The notes under the pieces: generated by a model
The model's input: the letters and a program-made list of their open reading frames with translations, nothing else
Database searches by the model: none
What the model was told of the DNA's origin: nothing
Shown here: piece by piece, positions 20,160 through 30,033 of the stretch
How the letters are laid out: each line of letters opens with the position of its first letter
How positions within the stretch are numbered: the stretch's first letter is position 1
Translations under genes and position numbers: made by a program
Origin: Oceanicola sp.
Lineage (GTDB): Bacteria; Pseudomonadota; Alphaproteobacteria; Rhodobacterales; Rhodobacteraceae
Length of the DNA stretch: 64,000 nt
Assembly: GCA_022447275.1 (NCBI GenBank)
Contig: JAKVBK010000008.1
Location: 33,157 to 97,156 of the forward strand
Direction of reading: 5' to 3'

Positions 20160-20272
20160 GTCTGTCCCTCCGGTATGCGGTTGCATACGGACCTATCCGC
20201 AGGACGCGCGGGGTGCAAGGATCGCCTGTGTCGCGGTGTCTGAAAGTGGGCCTGTGATGGGCCCCGAGGGCG

Positions 20273-20749
20273 CTATTTGCGGAAGCTGTCCAGTGAAACG
20301 ATCTCCGCATCGCCTTGCGGAGCATCTGCATCTTCAACTTCGCTCAGCATCGGGGCCTCTGCCGCGTCCTCGTCCTCGGCTTCGTCGTCATCCTCTTCTT
20401 GGGATTCGAAGCGCAGGCCGAACTCTACCGAGGGGTCCACAAAGGTCTGGATCGCGTCATAGGGGATGCACAACCGCTCCGGCTGGTCGCCAAAGTTCAG
20501 CGTGATTGAAATGGTGTCGTCATCCACGACGAGGTCTTCGAACCAGTGCTGGACAACCACTGTCATCTCTTCGGGATAGCGCGCCCGCAGCCAGTCAGCG
20601 ATGTCTACGCCAGAATGTTCGGTACGGAATGTAATGAAGAAATGGTGATCCCCAGGAAGGCCGTTCTCCGCAACATCACGCAAGACGTCCTGAATAAGGC
20701 CCCGCATGGCGGTGTGCATCAGTTGTCCGTAGTTGATCGTAGATGTCAT
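20273..20749 (-). CDS. sspB: SspB-type ClpXP adaptor
   Basis: 158-residue stringent-starvation-protein-B homologue of the alphaproteobacterial type, from ATG 20749. The N-terminal 110 residues form the substrate-binding domain (INYGQLMHTAMRGLIQDVL, DHHFFITFRT, MTVVVQHWFEDL, LNFGDQPERL). An acidic, disordered linker (EEDDDEAEDED) follows, and the short C-terminal tail VSLDSFRK is the expected ClpX-docking peptide. It tethers ssrA-tagged proteins to ClpXP. The tmRNA gene that encodes those tags lies 1.1 kb upstream on the same strand. Confidence 0.9.
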   Translation of the reverse strand: MTSTINYGQLMHTAMRGLIQDVLRDVAENGLPGDHHFFITFRTEHSGVDIADWLRARYPEEMTVVVQHWFEDLVVDDDTISITLNFGDQPERLCIPYDAIQTFVDPSVEFGLRFESQEEDDDEAEDEDAAEAPMLSEVEDADAPQGDAEIVSLDSFRK

Positions 20750-20960
20750 GTTGGTCTGGCCACTTTGATGAGATGCGCAAAGAATAAAACATTTGCGCCG
20801 GAATGATAGCCCAAAGCGGCGAAAAGAGGGGGCGTATTTTTGCGGGTGCGGGAGTGGCTTTGGCTGCGCAGAAGCAGACCCAAGTGGGATGGGTGCGCGA
20901 GGCTGCGATCGGGGGCCTATGGGGCAAACTGTGCTGAAGTTTCTAAAATTAATCGCTAAA

Positions 20961-21635
20961 TCAGAACATAACTTGCGACAGCTCACGGCGCATCTTGTCC
21001 CGTATCGCTCTCGCAAAATCCGTGAAGCCCCGCGCGGTCTCGACAAAGCCATCGCGGGTAATCACCTGTTCTTTATAGTAGCGCGTGATTGCGGCCCCCA
21101 GCCCTTCGATGGCCAAAGCATTCACGGTGATCCCTGAGCGCGCGGCCCTGCGGCGCGCCTGTGCGGGGTCTGAGCCGGAATTGTCTGAGCCATCGCCGGA
21201 GATGTCTATGATGAAGCGGCGGCACTCGTTCACGGGCCCGAATGCGGCAATCGCTTGCTCCATTGCATCCCCCAGCGCCGTATTTGCGCCGATGAATGCC
21301 CGCGGCATCGACGCGACCTGCCCGGACAACGCCAACACCTCTCCTTCGCGAGAGACGCGGGTCCAGGGGATCGACATTTCCTGCATGCCCGCGCCCGACC
21401 ACTGCATAACAGCCACGGCGCCCCCCGTTCCGAGTGTCAGCCCTTCGATCACTTGCGGGTCCCGCAGGGCGGCCGCGGTGCCTTCGACCTGAAGCCTGTA
21501 CTCCCCGGCATCGACGGAATTGGACACATCCATGGCCAGCAGCAACGCCGTCGCGCAAGATTGGGCGGGCGCGGCGGCCAGAAGGCTCAGGGCAAAGACA
21601 GGGGCCAAAAGGTTGAGGGAAGGGCGGTTTTTCAT
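20961..21635 (-). CDS. Secreted DUF1194 (von Willebrand A-like) protein
   Basis: 224-residue protein from ATG 21635. A signal peptide covers about residues 1-26 (LLAPVFALSLLAAAPAQS). Directly after it comes a vWA-type MIDAS motif, DVSNS (D36, S38, S40), in LLLAMDVSNSVDAGEY. A later IIDISGDGSDNSG supplies the second metal-site loop. DUF1194 proteins are common in Rhodobacterales; their ligand is unknown. The position between sspB and ssrA is probably incidental. Confidence 0.82.
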   Translation of the reverse strand: MKNRPSLNLLAPVFALSLLAAAPAQSCATALLLAMDVSNSVDAGEYRLQVEGTAAALRDPQVIEGLTLGTGGAVAVMQWSGAGMQEMSIPWTRVSREGEVLALSGQVASMPRAFIGANTALGDAMEQAIAAFGPVNECRRFIIDISGDGSDNSGSDPAQARRRAARSGITVNALAIEGLGAAITRYYKEQVITRDGFVETARGFTDFARAIRDKMRRELSQVMF

Positions 21636-21833
21636 GCGGGCCGATGATGCGGTCTGTGGCCGAGGATGCAAGGGGGCGGGATGCGCGTCGCTGCACAGGC
21701 TTGGTGAGAGTGCGATGGTTTTGGTTTTTCAATGGATTGGCCTTGGCAAAACCGCGCCCATGCGCGCCAAACGCAGATCAGCCAAGCCATGTGCCCGGTT
21801 GTCAAAAGGGAGACCATGTTTTGCAGAGGGGTA

Positions 21834-22146
21834 AGTGCAGGCTTCTGTTGCCAGGTGCCTGCGAACCCCGCCTGATCTTGCTAGAGATCAGGGCTTAAGT
21901 TTTGGCGTTTCGCACTGCTTACGCAGCGAGAGCAACCGGAGCTTTGTTGTCATTGGCAACTATAAAGCTTGAACCGATAACGGTGGTATCTCACCGGGCA
22001 AAAGCTAACCCCTTTAGACGTCCGTCGATCCTATTTCGGCCCCAAGCCCCCTGCCAATGTCGGGTGATTTGGTGGAGCCGCCGGGTACCGCCCCCGGGTC
22101 CGATCCGCTTATTACGAGCGCGTTTATTGCCATAGTCCCGAAGGAC
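21834..22146 (-). ncRNA. ssrA: Circularly permuted two-piece tmRNA
   Basis: The acceptor piece comes first: a GTCC-TTCG-GGAC hairpin, then a T-arm-like segment, ending in CTCCACCA with the final A at 22070. A 26-base intervening segment (22044-22069) separates it from the coding piece, which begins GGGGCCGAAATAGGATCGAC at 22043. The acceptor stem GGGGCCG/CGGCTCC pairs fully and contains a G3-U70-type wobble, the alanine identity pair. The tag frame runs 21957-21919. The coding piece closes with an 8-bp CCTGATCT/AGATCAGG hairpin and a GCAGGC...GCCTGC stem ending near 21834. The 5' end is estimated from the promoter; both outer ends are approximate. Confidence 0.93.
21919..21957 (-). other. tmRNA proteolysis-tag reading frame
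   Basis: Twelve codons plus TAA encode ANDNKAPVALAA inside the coding piece of ssrA. Addition to stalled nascent chains yields an AA-terminated tag read by ClpXP; the ANDN start matches the known SspB-binding part of alphaproteobacterial tags. Confidence 0.93.
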
Positions 22147-22152
22147 AGTGCC

Positions 22153-22181
22153 AAGATAGGCGCCCAAACTGTGAGGTGCAA
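22153..22181 (-). promoter_or_regulatory. Promoter of ssrA
   Basis: TTGCAC (22181-22176) and TATCTT (22158-22153) are separated by exactly 17 bases on the minus strand, directly ahead of the tmRNA acceptor piece. The expected transcription start is near 22146. Confidence 0.65.
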
Positions 22182-22187
22182 GCGAAC

Positions 22188-22559
22188 TTAGGCGGATTGA
22201 AGGGCCAGTGGCAGGTTTGCCAGCAGCAGCCATGCCGCCAGTGCCGCCTCGATGCCCCCAAAAACCACCAGTTTGCGCATTGGCGGTCGATCGAGCAGGG
22301 CAGACAGCACCCGCCCGCTGGCAGCGCCCGCATAGGCAATCCCCAGCCCAGCCCAGGCCGCGGGCATATCCAGCAGGGGCAGGCACACGCCACTGGCGAC
22401 GAAAAGCCCGCCCACAGAGGCCCGCATCTCGCTCAGCCCCATGGTGCTGTCAGTCGGCGCAAGATCGAGCGCTTGGGCGGTATAGCGGGGGGCCAGAAAG
22501 CCAAACGCACCGAAGGCGATTGTCAGGGCAGCGGCGGTCATATTGAGAAGGTCTAGCAT
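22188..22559 (-). CDS. DUF4345-like small membrane protein
   Basis: 123-residue, strongly hydrophobic protein with about four transmembrane helices (residues 4-24, 45-65, 68-86, 98-118). The FGAFGFLAPRYTAQALDL and EMRASVGGLFVASGV segments resemble the DUF4345 family. Function is unknown. It reads toward ssrA, its stop lying just upstream of the ssrA promoter. Confidence 0.65.
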   Translation of the reverse strand: MLDLLNMTAAALTIAFGAFGFLAPRYTAQALDLAPTDSTMGLSEMRASVGGLFVASGVCLPLLDMPAAWAGLGIAYAGAASGRVLSALLDRPPMRKLVVFGGIEAALAAWLLLANLPLALQSA

Positions 22560-22741
22560 GGGCGGAAGTTAGCAGCGCAGTTGGCGCTGCCAAGGGGGCA
22601 AGACCCAGTTTTTCGCGGGCCCGTGTTCAGACCGTTTCAGCCCCGTATCATTCCCCTGCAACGAGACAGGTAGCCGACTGCCGTTGTTTGACCTAGGTTG
22701 GCAGAAACACAGCTGCGGATATGAGAAGGGACAGAATATCC

Positions 22742-23503
22742 ATGACGACAAAAACGCTCGATTTGTCTGTGCGCGGCGCACTTTGGCTTCTCTTTTTCGC
22801 AACCATTATATACGCTTGGGTGACATTGTTCATGATGGCGCGCATGTCTGGCCTCGATCTGATCGGCGTTCCGCAGCGCATGAACATGATGCCGATGGAG
22901 CGGTACGGCACCCTGTTCGGTATGTGGTCGATCATGATGGCGGCGATGATGCTGCCAACGCTGGTGCCAACCTTGTCGACCTATGACTCGTTGATCAAAA
23001 GCGCTGATGGCACGCGCGCCGGCTGGCTTGGGGTGGCGATCGGCTATTTCCTTGTCTGGGTTGGGGGCGCTGCAATATTTGCGGGCGCGCAGTTCGCACT
23101 GTTGCAGGCCGGGCTTGTAAACAGCCTTGGCATTCCGACCAGTGTCTGGCTGTCGGTTGGCCTTTTGCTGGCGGTCGGGTTTTACCAGTTCACATGGCTC
23201 AAAGAGGTTTGCCACGGTGTGTGCCATACCCCGATGCAGTATTTCCTCGGCAACTGGCGCACGGGCTTTCTTGGCGGCGCGCGCATGGGCATGGGGCTGG
23301 GCGTGTTTTGCCTTGGCTGCTGCTGGGGCTTTATGGCGCTCGGTTTTGTGGGCGGAACGATGTCGCTGTTGTGGATGGGGCTCGCAACCCTTGTTATGAT
23401 CATCGAAAAGGTGCCAGCGATTGGTCATCGTGTGACCCGCCCCATCGGTGTGGTGTTGATAGTGGCCGGCCTTGGCTTGGCGGTGTGGCAACTTGTGGCC
23501 TGA
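22742..23503 (+). CDS. DUF2182 integral membrane protein, predicted metal-binding
   Basis: 253-residue protein with about six transmembrane helices. The preferred start is ATG 22742, behind GAAGGGA; ATG 22721 overlaps that ribosome site. Conserved features are the Met-rich helix MWSIMMAAMMLPT (61-73), the KEVCHGVCHTP loop (C157, C161) and the helix FCLGCCWGFM (C190, C193, C194). These match DUF2182 (COG5486, predicted metal-binding). The density of Met/Cys/His suggests soft-metal (for example copper) handling, which is inference. It is followed 49 bases later by the DUF1326 gene, its frequent partner. Confidence 0.82.
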   Translation: MTTKTLDLSVRGALWLLFFATIIYAWVTLFMMARMSGLDLIGVPQRMNMMPMERYGTLFGMWSIMMAAMMLPTLVPTLSTYDSLIKSADGTRAGWLGVAIGYFLVWVGGAAIFAGAQFALLQAGLVNSLGIPTSVWLSVGLLLAVGFYQFTWLKEVCHGVCHTPMQYFLGNWRTGFLGGARMGMGLGVFCLGCCWGFMALGFVGGTMSLLWMGLATLVMIIEKVPAIGHRVTRPIGVVLIVAGLGLAVWQLVA

Positions 23504-23552
23504 AGCTTTGATAAGCGGATAGGCTCAACGGAACGGATAGGAAGGAAGCCCG

Positions 23553-24257
23553 ATGGCACAGACGACCAAAAGCGACCGGTTGCGCGTTCAGAACAAGGTG
23601 TTCCAGCAGATGGAGCGCCGCAGCGGGCGCCGTCAACAGCGCCCGACCGAATGGGTGCTCAACGGCGAATTGTTCATGAACTGCTCCTGCACCGTCTTTT
23701 GCCCCTGCGTGGTGAGCCTCGGCAAACATCCCCCGACAGAAGGCTACTGCCAAACCTGGATGGCCATCAGCGTGGACGATGGCCATTTCGAGGGAGAGCC
23801 GCTCGACGGGATTACGATCGGCCTGCTGATCGACATCCCCGGCAAGATGGCCGATGGCGGCTGGAAGGTGGCCGTCTATATCGACGACAGTGCCAGCCAG
23901 AAGGCCTATAACGGGCTGCTCCAAATCCTGTCCGGGGCGGCGGGCGGCACCACCGGCGTGTTCCACTATCTCGTGTCCGATATTATCGGTGCCGAGCGGG
24001 AGCGTGTGATCATCGAAAAAGATGGGCCGCGCCGCAGGGTCATGATCGGGCGCAAGGTGCAGGGCGAGATCGAGTTGATCCCGGGTCTGACGCCGGACGA
24101 GCCGGTCTCGATCCAGAACTCGACCTATTGGATGGGCCCTGTTGTCTATGCTGCGAAAGGTTTGCGCAGCAAGGTGCGCGACTATGGCCGCGTGTGGGAT
24201 TTTGGCGGCAAATCTGCTGATATCACGCCAATCAACTGGAAAGGCCCGCACCGTTAA
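23553..24257 (+). CDS. DUF1326 Cys-rich protein
   Basis: 234-residue soluble protein; ATG 23553 follows GAAGGAAG. After a basic N-terminus (about 30 residues), the DUF1326 domain opens with FMNCSCTVFCPC, placing C44, C46, C50 and C52 close together, with C66 after it. No signal peptide is present. The remaining beta-rich domain (VDDGHFEGEPLDG, GLLIDIPGKMADG) is typical of the family. A metal-binding or redox role coupled to the DUF2182 membrane protein is likely but unproven. Confidence 0.82.
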   Translation: MAQTTKSDRLRVQNKVFQQMERRSGRRQQRPTEWVLNGELFMNCSCTVFCPCVVSLGKHPPTEGYCQTWMAISVDDGHFEGEPLDGITIGLLIDIPGKMADGGWKVAVYIDDSASQKAYNGLLQILSGAAGGTTGVFHYLVSDIIGAERERVIIEKDGPRRRVMIGRKVQGEIELIPGLTPDEPVSIQNSTYWMGPVVYAAKGLRSKVRDYGRVWDFGGKSADITPINWKGPHR

Positions 24258-24497
24258 GCGGGCAGGCGGGCCGTATACAGGTGTGCGCTTGTGGAATGGT
24301 CGCGCAAGCGCCGTCCACTTGCCTTTGCGTCAGGCGCGAGCCTGTGTGCGCGGCGCAGTCAAAACCTGCCGATTTTCATGCACCGATCGACTAAAAAAGG
24401 GGCAGCCCCCCTTGCACTTGTCGGCATTTTGAACGACCGCTAGGGGCGCGCCGAGGGTTGGGGCCCTCACTGAAACCATAAGATACCTATACCGGCC

Positions 24498-25724
24498 ATG
24501 CATCTGGATCTGGACTTCATTCGCTCGCAATTTCCTGCCTTTCAGGCGCCCGATCTGCGAGATCAGGTGTTTTTTGAGAATGCAGGGGGCTCTTATGCCT
24601 GTCGGCAGGTGATCTGGCGGCTGAGCCGGTTTTACCGCGAGCGCAAGGTGCAGCCCTATGCGCCTTATCGCGCCTCCGAGATGGGCGGCGCTGAGATGAC
24701 GGAGGCGCGCAACCGTCTGTCCCTGATGATGGGGGTGCAGCCAGATGAGCTGGTAATGGGCCCCTCCACCACGGCCAATGTCCATGTCATGGCGCAGGCT
24801 GTACGCCGCTGGCTGTCGCCCGGCGATGCCATCGTCGTGACAAATCAGGATCACGAAGCCAATACCGGAGCGTGGCGCCGCCTTGTGGCCGATGGGATCG
24901 AAGTGCGGGAATGGGCGATCAACCCTCTGACCGGCAGCCTTGAGGGCGAAACGCTCGATCCTTTGCTCGAAGATGGCCGCGTCAAGCTGGTGTGCTTCCC
25001 CCACTGCTCGAATGTCATCGGTGAAATCAACAACGTGAATCGGCTGGTCTGGCGCATTCACCGGGCTGGGGCCTTCGCGTGCGTGGACGGTGTGTCTTAC
25101 GCGCCGCATGGTGTGCCTGACGTGGGCCGTTTGAACGCCGATATCTACATGTTCTCGGCCTACAAGACCTATGGCCCACACCAAGGCCTGATGATCGTGC
25201 GGCGGCGTCTGGCGGATCTCTTGCCCAACGAGGGGCACGTGTTCAACGACGGGCCGGCGGCAATGAAGTTCAATCCGGCCGGGGCGGATCACGCCCAAGT
25301 GGCGGCCTGCGCGGGCATTGCGGACTACATTGATGCGGTACACAGCCGCCATTCCGTTGCCGGGCGCGATGCCACTGCGCGGGCGGCTTTCGTCCATGAC
25401 CTGTTCCGCGATGCGGAAGTCAGCCTGCTTCAGCCATTGCTTGATTTTGCCGAGGCCGACGAGCGTGTCCGGATGCTGGGCCCCACGCAGGCGCGCGAGC
25501 GGGCCCCGACCGTGAGCCTTGTGCACGCGCGTCCTGGTGTGGATCTGGCGAAAGAGCTGGCAGAGCATGGGGTCATGTGCGGCGGTGGCGATTTTTACGC
25601 CCCAAGGCCTCTGCGCGCGCTGGGGGTTGATCCCGAGCACGGGGTGCTGCGCCTCAGTTTCGTGCACTATACCTCTGCCGAGGACATTGACCGCCTGATT
25701 GAAGCGCTAGATCGCGTTTTGTAA
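24498..25724 (+). CDS. Class V aminotransferase, cysteine-desulfurase-like
   Basis: PLP-dependent class V protein of 408 residues. H119 (in TNQDHEANTGAW) stacks on the cofactor, D197 (CVDGVSYAPHG) contacts the pyridine nitrogen, and K223 (FSAYKTYGPHQG) is the Schiff-base lysine. N-terminal FFENAGGSY is typical of the cysteine-desulfurase-like subgroup. A catalytic cysteine loop of the NifS/IscS kind is not evident, so true desulfurase activity is doubtful. No iron-sulfur genes are adjacent. Substrate is unknown. Confidence 0.8.
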   Translation: MHLDLDFIRSQFPAFQAPDLRDQVFFENAGGSYACRQVIWRLSRFYRERKVQPYAPYRASEMGGAEMTEARNRLSLMMGVQPDELVMGPSTTANVHVMAQAVRRWLSPGDAIVVTNQDHEANTGAWRRLVADGIEVREWAINPLTGSLEGETLDPLLEDGRVKLVCFPHCSNVIGEINNVNRLVWRIHRAGAFACVDGVSYAPHGVPDVGRLNADIYMFSAYKTYGPHQGLMIVRRRLADLLPNEGHVFNDGPAAMKFNPAGADHAQVAACAGIADYIDAVHSRHSVAGRDATARAAFVHDLFRDAEVSLLQPLLDFAEADERVRMLGPTQARERAPTVSLVHARPGVDLAKELAEHGVMCGGGDFYAPRPLRALGVDPEHGVLRLSFVHYTSAEDIDRLIEALDRVL

Positions 25725-25786
25725 CGCCGCGCTGGCCACCGGGTCTTGATCCCTGCACCCGGCGCGGCCCTGTGAAAGGCGCGCCC

Positions 25787-27226
25787 ATGTCCAGCGATCC
25801 CAAAGCCGTTCTGTTCTGGTTCCGCCGTGATCTGCGGCTCAGCGATCACCCCGGCTTGTCGGCGGCATTCGCCTCTGCCTTGGCCCAGGGGGCGGCGCTG
25901 ATCCCCGTGGCCATTCTGGACCCCGAGACCGAAGCCTTGGGAGCAGCGCCCGCATGGCGCCTTGGTCAGAGCCTTGGGGCCTTGCAGGCAGATCTGGAAG
26001 CGCGCGGCGCAAAACTGATCCTGCGCCGGGGCGATGCGCAGACGGTCTTGCAGGATTTGGCCGCAGAGACCGGCGCGCGCGAGGTGCATTGGCAGCGGCT
26101 TTATGATCCCGCCGCCATCTCACGCGACAGCGCTGTGAAGGCCCAACTTTCGGCCCAGGGGCTGGCCGCCCATAGCCATGCAGGCCATCTGCTTCATGAA
26201 CCCTGGACCGTCGAGACCAAAACTGGCGGCATGTACCGGGTCTATACGCCCTATTGGAACGCCGTGAAGGGCCGCGATGTGGCCGCACCAGTCGCGCTGC
26301 CAGAGGGGGCGTGGCCCGAGCCCGCACACTGGCCCGAATCCGATGATCTGGCCCAGTGGGGGCTGGGCGCGCGCATGCAGCGCGGGGCCGATATCGTGTC
26401 CCGTCACGTGCGCGTGGGCCAGCAGGCGGCCTTGGATCGGCTCCATGATTTTGCCGAGCGCTGGATTGGCGACTATGTGGCCAATCGCGACCGGCCCGCC
26501 GTTCCCGGCACCTCGGAGCTCTCCGCCCATCTCAGCCTTGGCGAGATCGGCGTGCGCACGGCTTGGGCCGTGGGCATGGCCGCGCTAGAACAGGGCCGAA
26601 ACGGCGCTGAGACTTTCCTGAAAGAACTGGTCTGGCGCGAATTTGCCTATCACCTCATGTATCACACGCCCCATCTGACCAGTGGCAACTGGCGTCCGGA
26701 ATGGGATGCCTTCCCCTGGTCCACCGATGAGGATGATCCCGCTGTTCTGGCCTGGAAGCAGGGGCGCACTGGCATTCCCTTTGTGGATGCGGCGATGCGC
26801 CAGATGTATGTCACCGGCACGATGCACAATCGCGGCCGCATGATCGTGGCCTCCTGGCTGACAAAGCACATGATGACCCATTGGAAGATCGGGATGCGTT
26901 GGTTTGAGAGCTGCCTCGTGGATTGGGATCCGGCCTCCAATGCGATGGGATGGCAGTGGTCGGCGGGCTCAGGGCCCGATGCCACGCCCTATTTCCGCGT
27001 GTTCAACCCGGTCACACAGCTTGCCAAGTTTGATCCGAACGGGGCCTATGCAGACCAGTGGATTGCCGAGGGCAAGGGCAACCCTTCCGAGACCGCATTG
27101 AGCTTTTTTGAGGCTGTGCCGCGCAGTTGGGGTCTGTCGCCGGATATGGCGTATCCACGGCCCAGAATCACGCCTGAGGCAGGGCGCGCAAGGGCGCTTG
27201 AAGCCTATAAGGCCCGCAGCTTTTAA
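25787..27226 (+). CDS. phrB: Deoxyribodipyrimidine photolyase
   Basis: FAD-dependent photolyase/cryptochrome family protein of 479 residues, from ATG 25787 (a GTG 15 bases upstream is an alternative). The N-terminal antenna domain starts VLFWFRRDLRLSDHPGL. The C-terminal FAD domain carries LVWREFAYHLMYHTP, the GRTGIPFVDAAMRQMYVTG signature and WDPASNAMGWQWSAGSGPDATPYFRVFNP. This is the pattern of class I cyclobutane-dimer photolyases, which repair UV damage using blue light. Confidence 0.92.
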   Translation: MSSDPKAVLFWFRRDLRLSDHPGLSAAFASALAQGAALIPVAILDPETEALGAAPAWRLGQSLGALQADLEARGAKLILRRGDAQTVLQDLAAETGAREVHWQRLYDPAAISRDSAVKAQLSAQGLAAHSHAGHLLHEPWTVETKTGGMYRVYTPYWNAVKGRDVAAPVALPEGAWPEPAHWPESDDLAQWGLGARMQRGADIVSRHVRVGQQAALDRLHDFAERWIGDYVANRDRPAVPGTSELSAHLSLGEIGVRTAWAVGMAALEQGRNGAETFLKELVWREFAYHLMYHTPHLTSGNWRPEWDAFPWSTDEDDPAVLAWKQGRTGIPFVDAAMRQMYVTGTMHNRGRMIVASWLTKHMMTHWKIGMRWFESCLVDWDPASNAMGWQWSAGSGPDATPYFRVFNPVTQLAKFDPNGAYADQWIAEGKGNPSETALSFFEAVPRSWGLSPDMAYPRPRITPEAGRARALEAYKARSF

Positions 27227-27285
27227 GGCCTACGGTTAGCGGTAATTAGCGCGCGCGGCGGGGCCTTACCGGCCGCTCTAAGCGC

Positions 27286-28236
27286 TCAATGGCCCCGTGC
27301 GTGAAAGATGAAGCCCAGAAAGTTCAGCAGGATTTGCGCCGCGAGAATGGCGGTGCTGCCCGTCTGATCATAATCTGGGGCCACCTCGACGAGATCGATC
27401 CCGATGATCTCATGGGAGCGGGCCACTTCCTGCAGCATCTCGAGCACATCGTAATAGAGAAATCCACCATGGCTGGGGGTGCCGGTTCCCGGCGCGATGG
27501 AGGGGCAGAACGCATCGATATCGATCGTCACATAGAGCGGGACGCCAGCGGGGATGCGACCCGCAACGCCCTTGGGCCCAAGGGCGCGGGCTTGCCGTAC
27601 CGACAAGATGTCCGAGCCCATGCGCCGCGCGTCTTCATAGCCCTCGCGCGCGGTGGATGACACGTTGCGGATGCCCACCTGCGTGAGCCCGCTCACATGG
27701 GGCTGCTCGGCGGCCCTGCGCATGGGGTTGCCGTGCCCGTGGCGCACGCCGTGTCGGGTGTCGACGAAATCCAGATGGGCATCTATCTGGAGCAAATGGA
27801 ACGGCGTGTGCCCTTCAAAGGCGCGAATGACCGGAATGTTGATCGAGTGATCGCCGCCGATCGTGACGGGCAAGGCTTTGGCCGCCAGTGCCGCGCGCAC
27901 GGCCTGTTCGATATTGGCGTGGCTCTTTTCGGTGTCCGTATGCACGATATCTGCATCACCCATATCCACGATGCGCACAGAGCCAGGCAGGTAGGTGGCG
28001 TCATCCTCGTGGTCATAGGCGCCGGCATGGCCAAAGGTAAACAAGGTAGAGGCCTCGCGCACGGCCCGCGGCCCGAAGCGCGCGCCCGCCCGCCACTGGG
28101 TGCCCGCATCAAACGGGGCCCCAATAATGGCCACATCGGCCTGCAGCGCAGACCAATCGGGCTGGTAGGGACGTTTGCCGAACGTGGAAATGCCCACAAA
28201 AGGCAAATCGAGGCGGCCGCTGTCATAGCTGTTCAT
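27286..28236 (-). CDS. speB: Agmatinase-like ureohydrolase
   Basis: Manganese ureohydrolase of 316 residues. Metal ligands are visible as H130 (GGDHS), D152/H154/D156 (DAHLD) and D239/D241 (TIDIDAF). The third signature reads DIDAFCPSIAPGTGTPSHGG, where C replaces the more usual aspartate before the proline. It should hydrolyse agmatine to putrescine and urea; guanidinobutyrate or another guanidino acid remains possible. It is a single gene, divergent from guaB. Confidence 0.87.
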   Translation of the reverse strand: MNSYDSGRLDLPFVGISTFGKRPYQPDWSALQADVAIIGAPFDAGTQWRAGARFGPRAVREASTLFTFGHAGAYDHEDDATYLPGSVRIVDMGDADIVHTDTEKSHANIEQAVRAALAAKALPVTIGGDHSINIPVIRAFEGHTPFHLLQIDAHLDFVDTRHGVRHGHGNPMRRAAEQPHVSGLTQVGIRNVSSTAREGYEDARRMGSDILSVRQARALGPKGVAGRIPAGVPLYVTIDIDAFCPSIAPGTGTPSHGGFLYYDVLEMLQEVARSHEIIGIDLVEVAPDYDQTGSTAILAAQILLNFLGFIFHARGH

Positions 28237-28340
28237 CCCCCCACAGGAAACCGCCTTGGCCCGGCTTTCAAGCCTAAACCGCGCGAAGAGAGCCTGCTGC
28301 GGGCTGCAAACGCGTGCGCTCAGCGGCGCTTAGAATTTAA

Positions 28341-29903
<1,563 letters not shown>

Positions 29904-29910
29904 TCAGTCC

Positions 29911-29936
29911 GCGCTTGGGGGGCGTTCCCCAAGCGC
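29911..29936 (+). terminator. Hairpin after guaB
   Basis: A perfect 10-bp stem (GCGCTTGGGG / CCCCAAGCGC, 6-base loop) starts eight bases after the guaB stop. It lacks a T-run. Confidence 0.6.
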
Positions 29937-30033
29937 CCCATACCCATGCTCGCCAAATGTCGGAAAATCGCACTGGCTCCCTCGCAACGCGCTTCCTATA
30001 GTCGGGGCCTAGCGCTTTGGGATAAAGCTGACC

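Noticed and set aside
24258..24497. GC-rich inverted repeat near 24400 as a terminator
   Set aside because: Stem is short and imperfect with no T-run.
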